Positions 1 to 8,022 of a DNA stretch of 64,000 bases are shown here, piece after piece (within the stretch, counting starts at the first letter, position 1; the number at the start of each line of letters is the position of its first letter). Source of the DNA: Bacillota bacterium (GTDB taxonomy: Bacteria > Bacillota > SHA-98 > Ch115 > JABLXJ01); assembly GCA_013178125.1 (NCBI GenBank), contig JABLXJ010000007.1:1-64000 (forward strand), written 5' to 3'. Both the position numbers and the translations under genes were made by a program. Below the pieces are notes generated by a model, which worked only from the letters and a program-made list of their open reading frames with translations, ran no database searches and was not told the DNA's origin.

Positions 1-129
1 CGTGACGAAAAGCTGGAGTATTGGGTATACGATCACCCCGAATATGAGGAGGGCGCTCGGCAGAAGCCAGATATAGGCCGTCCTGTGCTCATAGACCTCG
101 GCAAATTGCCGTCTCACGGAACCTAACAC
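1..129 (-). CDS. Sugar ABC transporter permease, MalF type (N-terminal part, cut by window edge)
   Basis: Only the first 43 codons lie in the window. The reading frame starts at a GTG at 127-129, with a GGGG ribosome site 8 nt upstream. The peptide has a charged start (RRQFAEVYEHRTAYIW) followed by a first membrane helix (LLPSALLIFGVIVYPIL), which is the usual N-terminus of MalF-type carbohydrate ABC permeases. It follows a frameshifted solute-binding protein on the same strand, so the two probably formed one import system. The family is clear from the helix pattern and context, but no EAA loop is visible because the gene is cut. Confidence 0.75.
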   Translation of the reverse strand, partial: MLGSVRRQFAEVYEHRTAYIWLLPSALLIFGVIVYPILQLFVT

Positions 130-203
130 AGATATTACCCCTTTATCGCTTAAGTCCGATTTTATCGCTTAAGTCCTACAAATTGTGACCGTTATGGCCG
201 CGT

Positions 204-328
204 TATGGCCGGCTGACTTGGTAGCACCGTCCCGCGCCGCCTGTCCCGGCAAGGTGCCTTTGCTTTGGTTTGATAAGGTGGCAAGGCGGGCCGGAAGTTA
301 AGTTAGGGACCGTCCCCTCCGGCCTGCC
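204..328. repeat. Hairpin-rich intergenic segment with GGGACCGTCCC palindrome
   Basis: The 249-nt gap between the binding-protein pseudogene and the permease holds no gene. It contains an 11-bp inverted repeat (285-295 with 318-328, one G:U pair) whose loop carries the palindrome GGGACCGTCCC at 306-316, and a weaker GCACC/GGTGC pair at 214-256. A short direct repeat TTATCGCTTAAGTCC lies nearby at about 142-177. There is no U-tract, so a simple terminator is unlikely. It may limit read-through or be a degenerate repeat related to other GGGGACGG-containing hairpins in the window. Confidence 0.5.
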
Positions 329-378
329 GTAGTTTTATATGACTATTTTATTCATGGCTATTCAATCATTTAATGCTC

Positions 379-1622
379 TTATTTAATGCTCTTGATCGCC
401 TCGTCAAGCGCAGTTTTCAGGGGCTTCTGCCCGAGGATGGCCGCCTGCGCAGCATGTATCGCCGCCATATAAGCGTTTGGCCACTGCGGGTCGATCGACG
501 GGAAGAACCTCGCCGTCGGCAGCATGTCTATGAACTGCGCGAGCGTGGGATCCGCCTTCGAAAGCCGCGCCGCGACCTCCTTGGTGCCCGGCAACATGCC
601 TTCGGCGTGGCAGAACTTGTAGTAGTTATCCGGCTCGTATATGAAGGTCAGGAATTTCGCCACTGCTTCAGGATGCTTCGTCTGCTTGAATGCCATTATG
701 TAATCCGCAACGCCCAGGTTGACAGGTGGGTTGCCGGCCTTTACGGGTATCGGCGCGATGCCGTAGTTCAGGTTCGGAGCTGGTCCTTGAGGAGCGTCGG
801 GAAGAACGAGGCCGTGATCATCATGGAAAGCCGCCCAGCTGCGAAGACCTTCTGGAGGTCATCTCTACTGGTCACCGTGGGCTCGGGGTTCGTTATCTTA
901 TACTTGCGCACGAGGTCGACCATGAACTGGAGCGCCTCGACGGCCTTGGGACTGTTGTAGGCCCAGTTGCCCTTCGCGTCCTTCCAGTCCGCGCCGCCGC
1001 CCCAGAGGAAATACGCCAGGAATGCCTGGCCCTCGAACTCCGACATATCGAGGCCAAATGGGGACACGTTGGGGAGCTTCGCAAGCTTCTGGCCCGCGGC
1101 CACGAGCTCATCCCACGTGGCGGGAGGCTTGGCGACGCCAGCCTTCTTGAAGTGATCCTTGTTGTAGAAGAGGGCGCGGATGCTTGCCACCAGGGGCAGC
1201 ACATACTGTTTACCATCCATCTTGCCCGAGTCATAGAATGATTTGATAAACCCGTCCTTCATCTTCGCAGGCAGCAGGTTATCAAGCGGCAGGAGCAAAT
1301 CGTCAGCGGCGTAATGCGACCAGAAATCGATATTCAGGAGATCCGGCGCCTGGCGGGTCGCCACCAGCGTGTTCACCTTCTGGTAGATGCTATCCCAGTT
1401 GACGACCTCGAGCTCAACCTTGATATCCGGGTTCTGCTTTTCGAATTCCTTTATCACGCCCTGCCAGTAGGGCTCCGTAGCCTCGCTGTAAAGGGCAGCT
1501 ACAAACTTGATGGTTGCCTTGGGCGCGGCAAAGCCAACACCCTGGAAAACCACCAGGCCGAAGAACATTGTCAGGGCAAGCGCCATGCCAATCAGCTGGT
1601 AGATTCGTAGCGTTGTTTTCAT
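379..1622 (-). pseudogene. Sugar ABC extracellular solute-binding protein, frameshifted
   Basis: A family-1 solute-binding protein (lipid- or periplasm-side receptor of a sugar ABC importer) is split into two frames. The upstream part (1622-768) has a signal peptide (residues about 1-32, hydrophobic LIGMALALTMFFGLVVF) and the usual start (ATIKFVAALYSEATEPYWQ). It runs into a stop after LLKDQLRT. The downstream frame continues the protein (APNLNYGIAPIPV ... ALDEAIKSIK) to 379. One missing C on the plus strand near 780 explains the break; restoring it gives about 414 residues, normal for the family. The ATG at 1622 has a GGGAGGGAG site. Either a true pseudogene or a one-base assembly error; the rest of the protein shows no decay, which favours error or a very recent mutation. 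Confidence 0.85.
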
Positions 1623-1865
1623 CTCTGGTCTCCCTCCCGGATAATTTTAGGACTCGAAATCAATTCTCCGAGCTGACCCTAAGTCAACTCTAGACTCAAG
1701 GCAACAACTCCAGACTCTGGGATCCACGATTGTGCTATTCAACGCCCGTCTCTCTCTACGCATCTCCTTATTCCTCTGGATTTCCTCATGCCACCTCCCC
1801 TCATGCGCATACGGCTTCTACGGTTCTACGGGTTCCAGGGGCATCGAATCGACCATATATGCCGG

Positions 1866-1894
1866 ATTATATACCTGCCAATCCAGGCAAGTAA
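1866..1894 (-). promoter_or_regulatory. Predicted sigma-A promoter with palindromic operator in spacer
   Basis: On the minus strand TTACTT (1894-1889), a 17-nt spacer and TATAAT (1871-1866) form a good sigma-A promoter about 245 nt upstream of the frameshifted binding-protein gene. The spacer and -35 edge hold the palindrome TGCC-N6-GGCA (1876-1889), placed where a repressor would block polymerase. The surrounding 1623-1991 gap is AT-rich and has no gene. The assignment rests on consensus match only. Confidence 0.5.
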
Positions 1895-1991
1895 AGGAAT
1901 ATGTCATCAAATCTTACATTTATTACATTTACATATAATCATAAATATGGCTGTTTTATAGCTATTACGTATATGCCTGTTTATACCTACC

Positions 1992-2852
1992 CTATCTACG
2001 GTTATCACGCCTATTTACGCCATCGCGCCTGTGGTCGCATGCCTGGCACGTCCCGACGGGGCAAAGCAGGTAGAACGGGTCTCTCCCTAGAATTTCCACC
2101 CCAATCCTTATAACTTCTCTCGCCTTTAACAGGTAGGCCCTGGCCTCGCCGATACGGCCCTCAATCATGACTCCCGCCCTTACAAGGTGAGGCGTCAACC
2201 TGTCGAAGCTCTCGCTGCAGCCCGGCACCTCAAACAGTGGCACCTCATGCTCCCGGCCGTCCGCTCCGATGACGCGGGCGGCTTCCCTCCATCCCAGGTG
2301 TTGCCAGCAGAAAATATCTATATAAGGGACGCGCGCGATCGACTCAATGACGTGAATCAAGGAGTTCCTCGTGTTGCCGCAGCCGATGAGGGCCACATAG
2401 CCCCCGGCCTCCGCGAGCCTGTGAAAGGGAGAGCCGGCACCTAGGGCGGCAACGGTCTCATGACCCCTCACCAGCTCCTCCGCATCGCGCCCGATGGCCG
2501 CCACCGAGTGCGTCGGGTGGAGGCTCCTGACCGCCCCGCGCTTCTTTCTGAATACTTCGGTAATCAAGCCTGTAAAAGAGGGGGCGGTAACCGGGTCGAA
2601 CGCCACAGCCCGGGCATTGCCTACAAATGAATAGCTGAAGGTCGGCACCATCACCGTGCCCGACGGCCGGGCAGGGCCTTCGCTCCCTCCAGCCGCGCCG
2701 ACTACGTTCAGGAAGGCGTCTATGACAGCATCAGGGCCACCTTCTACGTGACCTATGCTTCTCAGGGAACTATGGAATACGACTTTATCCCCTATCCCAA
2801 GCCCCATGGCGCGCAGAGATTCCTGAATCTGGTCCCTATCGATTCCGCCCAT
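1992..2852 (-). CDS. AAC(3)-family N-acetyltransferase
   Basis: A 286-residue protein of the aminoglycoside 3-N-acetyltransferase family (YokD/BA2930 fold), which transfers acetyl from acetyl-CoA to an amine. Family marks are visible: KVVFHSSLRSIG near the start, GTVMVPTFSYS at about 66-76, the conserved histidine motif RSLHPTHSVAA at about 108-118, and a cysteine-containing C-terminus. The ATG directly follows the nagA stop (TAA then ATG) and the ribosome site GAGGGGG lies inside the nagA end, so the two are translationally coupled. Known members modify aminoglycosides, but many chromosomal ones have unknown substrates. The coupling to NagA suggests the amine here is an amino sugar rather than an antibiotic; that is inference. 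Confidence 0.85.
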   Translation of the reverse strand: MGGIDRDQIQESLRAMGLGIGDKVVFHSSLRSIGHVEGGPDAVIDAFLNVVGAAGGSEGPARPSGTVMVPTFSYSFVGNARAVAFDPVTAPSFTGLITEVFRKKRGAVRSLHPTHSVAAIGRDAEELVRGHETVAALGAGSPFHRLAEAGGYVALIGCGNTRNSLIHVIESIARVPYIDIFCWQHLGWREAARVIGADGREHEVPLFEVPGCSESFDRLTPHLVRAGVMIEGRIGEARAYLLKAREVIRIGVEILGRDPFYLLCPVGTCQACDHRRDGVNRRDNRR

Positions 2853-4151
2853 TTACCCCCTCATCCTATCATCATAAACAATCTCCCCGCCCACGATCGT
2901 CATCACGCAGTTGAAATCCTTGTCCAGAATGGCAAAATCCGCTCGCTTGCCAGGCTCGATGAAGCCGCTATCCGCTTCCCCTAGCACCCGGGCCGGATTC
3001 CCGCTCACGAGCTGCGCTGCCTCCCAGTCCCGGAGCCCCATCCACTGCATAAAATTCTTCATGGCGAGGGGCAGGGTAAGCCCGCTCCCGACCAGCGCCC
3101 CCGTATCCTTGAGCCTGATCCCGTCACCCTTCCTGGTTTTGATCACCCTGCCGTCGGGCATCTCATAGATGCCGTCATCGAGGCCCGCGCCAGGGAGGGC
3201 ATCGGTGATGAGCACCATGCCCGAAAGGCCCTTTGATCTCAGGGCCAGCTCAAGCATGAGCGGGTCCACATGAATGCCGTCGGCTATGGCCTCAACCGTC
3301 ACGCCCGGGTTGACCAGCGCCGCCTCATCGATACCGGGGCGCCTCACCCCGGGCTCCTTACGCAGGTTATCGTAGGGACAATTATTAAAAATGTGACAGC
3401 AATGGCTAGCGCCAGCCCCCACCGCGGCCGCAACGACCTCCGGCCCCGCCAGGGAGTGACCCATCGAAACTACGATGCCCCGGGACCGCAAATAGCGGAT
3501 CAGGTCTATAGCGCCCGGGAGTTCCGGGGACAAGGTCATCAGGCGGATGGCCCCGCCTGCCGCGTCCACATATTCCTCGCACTCCTCCAGGTCGGGCTCC
3601 CTCACCCGCTCCTCCATCATCCCGCCCCTGGAGAGCTTGTTGATGAACGGCCCCTCCATATGTGCTCCGAGGACCCGGGCCCCTCGGGCCCCTTTCGTTG
3701 TTTCCCTTATCGCCCCTGCCTCTCTTGCCGCTCCTACCTCTTCCAGCTCTCTTTGCTCTTCTAGCTCTCTCAAATCTTTTACCTCGCCAAGCCACTCGAG
3801 GTATTCCTCTTTGGTCGCCGAGGCCAGCGTCGGTAGAAAACCCGTCACCCCAAACCTGGCGAGAAACCGGGCGAGCTCTGCAATCTGCCCGTGCGCAGCC
3901 TGCCAGTAACCCGCGCCGTGGATATGAATGTCGATGAAACCAGGGAAGATGGTATAACCCGATCGCGAAAGGTCGATGCATTCATCGACAGGGCTTACCG
4001 CCGGGGCCGGACACCCCGACTCGGGCGGCCAGTGATCGAACTCATTGGACTGGCCGACCCTCTGGATAAAGCCCCCCTTAAATATTATGTAGCCATCTTC
4101 CAGCACCCGATCGGGACAAATGATACGGCCCCTCAGGAGGTATTCCTTCAC
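2853..4151 (-). CDS. nagA: N-acetylglucosamine-6-phosphate deacetylase
   Basis: NagA removes acetate from GlcNAc-6-phosphate in amino-sugar catabolism. The 432-residue protein shows the amidohydrolase layout: IDIHIHGAG metal motif near residue 75, HMEGPFI (metal-binding Glu), MGHS, HIFNN and the catalytic Asp in LITDALPGAG. An Arg/Glu/Ala-rich insert of about 40 residues (around 115-155) lies just before the HMEGP motif and is longer than usual; a long antisense reading frame crosses it by chance. The family motif HLFNAM is replaced by HIFNNCPY, so substrate details may differ. Start is GTG with a GGGGGG site 7 nt upstream. Downstream it is coupled to the AAC(3) gene, upstream it follows the permease genes by 83 nt, so all are likely one operon. 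Confidence 0.93.
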   Translation of the reverse strand: MKEYLLRGRIICPDRVLEDGYIIFKGGFIQRVGQSNEFDHWPPESGCPAPAVSPVDECIDLSRSGYTIFPGFIDIHIHGAGYWQAAHGQIAELARFLARFGVTGFLPTLASATKEEYLEWLGEVKDLRELEEQRELEEVGAAREAGAIRETTKGARGARVLGAHMEGPFINKLSRGGMMEERVREPDLEECEEYVDAAGGAIRLMTLSPELPGAIDLIRYLRSRGIVVSMGHSLAGPEVVAAAVGAGASHCCHIFNNCPYDNLRKEPGVRRPGIDEAALVNPGVTVEAIADGIHVDPLMLELALRSKGLSGMVLITDALPGAGLDDGIYEMPDGRVIKTRKGDGIRLKDTGALVGSGLTLPLAMKNFMQWMGLRDWEAAQLVSGNPARVLGEADSGFIEPGKRADFAILDKDFNCVMTIVGGEIVYDDRMRG

Positions 4152-4234
4152 GCCGATACCCCCCTCCCCCTGATGCCTCGCCTTATACCATGCCTACTAC
4201 ATGCTATGCCATACCTCTACACCATGCCTTAGCC

Positions 4235-5101
4235 TCATCCCTTGACCGCGCCAGCCGTCAGGCCCTTTATGAACTGCTTCGACATAAAGAGATACATAAT
4301 CAGGGTCGGCAGGGTTGCAAGCGTCAACCCGGCGAAGAGATAATTCCAGTCGGTCTGGTACTGGCCAAAGAAATTCGTCATGCCGAGCGGGACGGTCTTC
4401 AGGTGATCAGAGCTTATAAATACCAGCGGTATGAAGAAATCGTTCCAGGTCTGAACGAAATTGAAGATCGCCACCGTGGCGAGGGCGGGCCTCACCAGGG
4501 GCAACATGATCTGGTAGTAGATGCGATATTCGTTACACCCATCGATTCGCGCCGCGAACTCCAATTCCTTCGGCAGAGCCTTGAAAAATCCCGTGAGAAT
4601 GAAGACGGCGAACGGAATAGCGCTGGCCGTATACGTGAGAATCAAGGACGCATATGTATCGAGCAGGTTGAGGTTTTTCATCAGGATAAACAGGGGAATT
4701 ATGCCGAGCCTTATGGGCAGCATAAGTCCGCTCAGGAAGAAGAGGTAGAGAAAGGTATTACCCGTGAACCTGTAACGCGCCAGAGCAAAGGCCGCGGCGG
4801 AAGAAACGGCGAGGACGAGGAACACCGAGACCGCTGTAACCAGCACGCTGTTTTTGAGGTAGGCATTGAAGCTTGCGATGCTCCACACATAGCCATAATT
4901 GTCCCATACAAATGAGGATGGCAGGCTAAATGGGTTGGCGAATATCTCCTGCCCCGTTTTGACAGAATTGGAAACCATAATGAAGAGCGGGTAGACTATG
5001 GTCAACCCGTATGCGATCAATAAAGCATATAGCGCTATCCTTCCCACTGATCCAACTCTAGACCGATCTACCACTGTGTGCTTCAACTCCCGAAGATTCA
5101 A
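4235..5101 (-). CDS. Sugar ABC transporter permease, MalG type
   Basis: A 288-residue inner-membrane permease with six predicted helices and the cytoplasmic EAA loop (ELEFAARIDGCNEYRIYYQI), the contact site for the ATPase. The C-terminus GLTAGAVKG is typical of MalG-type proteins. It is the second permease of an importer whose first permease (5117-6043) and binding protein (6415-7689) lie upstream, separated by 15 nt and 371 nt. The TTG start at 5101 has no strong ribosome site; a GTG at 5074 is an alternative. No ATPase gene is near. Confidence 0.9.
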   Translation of the reverse strand: MNLRELKHTVVDRSRVGSVGRIALYALLIAYGLTIVYPLFIMVSNSVKTGQEIFANPFSLPSSFVWDNYGYVWSIASFNAYLKNSVLVTAVSVFLVLAVSSAAAFALARYRFTGNTFLYLFFLSGLMLPIRLGIIPLFILMKNLNLLDTYASLILTYTASAIPFAVFILTGFFKALPKELEFAARIDGCNEYRIYYQIMLPLVRPALATVAIFNFVQTWNDFFIPLVFISSDHLKTVPLGMTNFFGQYQTDWNYLFAGLTLATLPTLIMYLFMSKQFIKGLTAGAVKG

Positions 5102-5116
5102 CTCAAGGATTCATCA

Positions 5117-6043
5117 CTAATATTGGACCTCATGTTTCTTGGTAATCTGCAGCCATGCATAAGAAACTATGAGGACCATGAGGAACATCACAACAGCCAC
5201 GGCCGAGCCGAAGCCCAGGTTGCCTGGCGTCCCCCACACTGTGCCGAAAGCGGTCCGATAGAAAAACGTCCCCAGGACGTCCGTGGAGAAGAATGGGCTG
5301 CCCAGTATCCCCTCCATGGTGTAGACGATATCAAAGGCATTCATGGTGCCGATGAAGGTCATGATCGTCACCATGGTTATCGAGGGCAGTATCAGCGGCA
5401 CTGTAATGTGGCGGGCAATGTGCCACTCCGAAGCGCCGTCGATCCTGGCAGCCTCATAGAATTCATCAGGGATGCCCTGAATCGAGGCGAGGAATACAAG
5501 CAGCGGGAAGCCGAGCCACTGCCAGGCATTTACGAGTATGATGGTCAACAGGGCCGTGTGAGGGTCGCCGAGCCAGGGCCGTGTAAGGCTGCCCAGGCCA
5601 ACCACCCTCAATATCTGATTGACCGTCCCCCACATTGGATTTAACATGAGCGTCCAGAGGTAACCGACCACGACAAGAGATAGGGTCACAGGCAGGAAGT
5701 AAACGGCCTGAAAGATTGCTGACCCCCTGATGCGCCGGCTCAAGATTATAGCAAGCACCAAACCCACCAGGTTCTGGACGATCATGGTAACTACAAAGAA
5801 TATGAGGTTATGCTTGAGAGCATTAAAAAACTGCTGGTTGAAAGGCTCTTTCGTAAATAGCTTGACAAAGTTGCCGAGGCCAACATATACCATGGGCCCG
5901 AGCCCTTTCCAGTCATAAAGGCTCAACCTGAATGATACCAGAAAAGGATAAACCACAAAGACGGTATAGATTATGAGAGCGGGAATTATGAAAACCGCTA
6001 TATGCGTCTGAATAGGCCTCTGTCGTTTTGCTTTAGAGTTCAT
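5117..6043 (-). CDS. Sugar ABC transporter permease, MalF type
   Basis: A 308-residue permease with a first helix at about 12-34 (HIAVFIIPALIIYTVFVVYPFL), five more helices and the EAA loop EFYEAARIDGASEWHIARHI. The open frame extends 93 codons further upstream, but that part is Gly/Ala/Arg-rich translation of a simple repeat and resembles no permease, so the ATG at 6043 (MNSKAKRQ) was chosen. It pairs with the MalG-type permease next to it. Substrate is unknown; context with nagA suggests an amino-sugar-containing compound. Confidence 0.9.
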   Translation of the reverse strand: MNSKAKRQRPIQTHIAVFIIPALIIYTVFVVYPFLVSFRLSLYDWKGLGPMVYVGLGNFVKLFTKEPFNQQFFNALKHNLIFFVVTMIVQNLVGLVLAIILSRRIRGSAIFQAVYFLPVTLSLVVVGYLWTLMLNPMWGTVNQILRVVGLGSLTRPWLGDPHTALLTIILVNAWQWLGFPLLVFLASIQGIPDEFYEAARIDGASEWHIARHITVPLILPSITMVTIMTFIGTMNAFDIVYTMEGILGSPFFSTDVLGTFFYRTAFGTVWGTPGNLGFGSAVAVVMFLMVLIVSYAWLQITKKHEVQY

Positions 6044-6149
6044 GACCTTGAATCCATCCCCGGTAAGGTATAGTAACGGCATAATTCTATGCCTTATATA
6101 TCCCTTATAAATCCTTGGTATTTTCCTTATGCCCTCTGCTCTGTTGCCG

Positions 6150-6250
6150 CCCCACTGCCCGTACCTGGCCCCAGCTCCGACTCCAGCTGCATCTCCGGCT
6201 CCATATCCGGCTCCATCTCTATCTCCAGCTCCAGCTGCAATTCCAGATAG
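6150..6250. repeat. Degenerate CTCCAG/CTCCGG hexanucleotide microsatellite
   Basis: Within the 371-nt gap between the binding protein and the MalF permease lies about 90 nt built of CTCCAG, CTCCGG and CTCCAT hexamers. On the minus strand it would read Gly-Ala-rich (GAG units), but no start or family match supports translation. It separates the binding-protein gene from its permeases and may reduce downstream expression. Similar GCNGGN-type runs occur inside genes near 42.2, 48.1 and 63.9 kb. Confidence 0.7.
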
Positions 6251-6414
6251 CAGGGGATAGCAGGAGCGAGGTTGGATAGACCGTGCGCCGGGGCGCGGCC
6301 GCCCCGCGCCCGGCCTACCCATGAGAGAGGGACAAGAAGGTTATGGGATATTCCCGGTTCTTGCCTATTTACCTATTTGCCTGCTCGCCTCGAAGGATTA
6401 CCTTAGTAGCCTTC

Positions 6415-7689
6415 TTAATGCTTGAAGGGCTTATACCACTTGGCGATGCCATTCTGTATATCCTCGGCAACCTGCTTCGGCATCCTCTTGCCGGCGAACA
6501 TCGCCTGGAGCCCGTTCGCGAACAGGACATCACCTGCAGGCTCCTCCCGGTTGAATACAGGGTAGGAGTAAAGGAATGGGACGACACCCTTTGCATCATC
6601 GAGGCGCTTGCTGGCCTTGGCGAATATCGGGTGAGTGTACTTCACGCCAAGGATCGGGGTCATGGTCTTGAGCTCGTTCGAGTACATCTGCCCAAACTCC
6701 TTGGATGCGAGGAAGTCCATGAATTTAATGACCTCCGCCGGGTGTTTGGTCTTCGCGTTCACGACCGTGCAGTTCGCAGGGGTAGCAAGCCAGTAGGGCC
6801 CGTCCTTTGTCTCAGGGAAGCCTATGGCCATGTCAAAATCTAGCCTGGGGTTCATCCTCTCAAAGAACCCGATCTCCCATGAGCCCCCGATGAACATCGC
6901 TGCGCGCTCCTGGGTGAACAGCATCTGCATATCCGTATAGCTTATCCCTTCATACCCTGCGGGGAAGAACTGCTTCAGGTCGAGCAGATTCTCGAGAGCC
7001 TTGACAAACCTCGGATCGAGGAAGTTTGTCTTCCCCTTGACCGCTGCATCATACCACTCGCGCCCGTGCAGGAACGTCGGGCCGAAGGCCCCCTCAAACA
7101 TGCACTCCTGGAGCGTCCAGGAATCCTTCGTGCCCTGCGCAAACGGGACCGCGCCTGCGCCCTTGATGGCCTGGGCCGCTTTTATAAGCTCCGGCCAGCT
7201 CTGGGGCTCTGCGAGGCCGAACTTCTTGAACGCATTCTTGTTATAGTAGACGCCATACACGTAGGACCCATGGGGGATGCCGTAGACCTTGTCATCGCTC
7301 CCCCTGACGCCCTCCAGGTCGCCGGGTCTGAAGTTGGTCTTGATGTCGGGGACCTTTCCATCCAGCGGCATCAGGTAGCCGTTATCCGCATACTCCTGGA
7401 GCATGGTGAACTCGCTGGACCAGAAGAGATCCGGGCCCGACCCTCCAAGGATCGCCGTCTTCAGGATATTCCGGTATTCCGTGTTCTTGTAAGCCGTAAA
7501 CTTCACCGTGATCCCCGGGTTCTCCGCCTCAAAGGCCTTGATGAACTTCTGATAGGCTGGGACATCCTCCGTCCTCAAGCTCCAGAAGTTGAGCTGGACC
7601 TTGCCTGCGCCGTAAGCTACCGCCGTTTGCAGCACAAGGAGAAGGCCAAGCAGCAAGACACCTACATAGAGGCTCCTCTTTCCTAGCAT
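6415..7689 (-). CDS. Sugar ABC extracellular solute-binding protein
   Basis: A 424-residue family-1 binding protein that would capture a sugar outside the membrane and deliver it to the permeases downstream. Signal peptide at 1-28 (KRSLYVGVLLLGLLLVLQTAVAYGA), then VQLNFWSLRTEDVPAYQKF, the usual first strand and helix, and the FEAENPGITV motif. Aromatic residues in the second half (YWLATPANC, FLYSYPVF) fit carbohydrate binding. No lipobox Cys is visible, so it may be anchored by an uncleaved signal or released. It is the first gene after an operator-like region (7763-7868) and so heads the nagA operon. Confidence 0.92.
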   Translation of the reverse strand: MLGKRSLYVGVLLLGLLLVLQTAVAYGAGKVQLNFWSLRTEDVPAYQKFIKAFEAENPGITVKFTAYKNTEYRNILKTAILGGSGPDLFWSSEFTMLQEYADNGYLMPLDGKVPDIKTNFRPGDLEGVRGSDDKVYGIPHGSYVYGVYYNKNAFKKFGLAEPQSWPELIKAAQAIKGAGAVPFAQGTKDSWTLQECMFEGAFGPTFLHGREWYDAAVKGKTNFLDPRFVKALENLLDLKQFFPAGYEGISYTDMQMLFTQERAAMFIGGSWEIGFFERMNPRLDFDMAIGFPETKDGPYWLATPANCTVVNAKTKHPAEVIKFMDFLASKEFGQMYSNELKTMTPILGVKYTHPIFAKASKRLDDAKGVVPFLYSYPVFNREEPAGDVLFANGLQAMFAGKRMPKQVAEDIQNGIAKWYKPFKH

Positions 7690-7762
7690 GAAATCCTTCC
7701 TCCCTTTCCTGATGTGATCTATCAGGTTATACCCCTGATGCCCATCACGGCATGCCTATTTC

Positions 7763-7814
7763 GTAACACGACCTCATGCCACCCGCGGCGCGCGAGGGAA
7801 CGGGATCGTGTTAC
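7763..7814. promoter_or_regulatory. 9-bp inverted repeat in leader of sugar importer
   Basis: GTAACACGA (7763-7771) and TCGTGTTAC (7806-7814) form a perfect 9-bp inverted repeat enclosing a GC-rich 34-nt segment. It lies about 75-125 nt upstream of the binding-protein start, so in the transcript it would fold into a leader stem-loop, or as DNA it could bind a regulator. No U-tract follows. Confidence 0.5.
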
Positions 7815-7832
7815 CTGCTTGTAATGTTTGTT

Positions 7833-7868
7833 TATTAGGATAACTTTCTTAGTTTACATATCCTAATA
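7833..7868. promoter_or_regulatory. Operator-like 10-bp inverted repeat upstream of sugar importer operon
   Basis: TATTAGGATA (7833-7842) and TATCCTAATA (7859-7868) are perfect inverted repeats separated by 16 nt, in an AT-rich stretch about 145 nt upstream of the solute-binding protein. The arm spacing puts the centres 26 bp apart, as for a dimeric or tetrameric repressor. The only DNA-binding regulator seen in the region is the ROK protein at 15432-16622, making it the first candidate; no matching site was seen upstream of the ROK gene itself. Confidence 0.55.
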
Positions 7869-8022
7869 TTCGCCGTTACCGCTGGAAGTCCTCCTTCTTC
7901 GCTAAAATTAAGAGTCATATGTCCACTCTTCCTCAAACTGCAAATTACTTCATACCAGTCTTATGTTTGGAAGGCACCCGTTTGGAATACACCCGGACCT
8001 CACCCCCGCCGGACCAGATTCT

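Noticed and set aside
373-960. 195-codon plus-strand frame opposite the solute-binding protein
   Set aside because: It is antisense to a clear receptor gene, has no ribosome site and Arg-rich composition typical of a shadow frame. Similar long antisense frames across nagA, ade, the GH94 gene and the pseudokinase were left out for the same reason.
6044-6322. 93-codon N-terminal extension of the MalF permease
   Set aside because: The peptide is Gly/Ala/Arg-rich translation of a microsatellite and does not resemble permeases; the ATG at 6043 fits the family.
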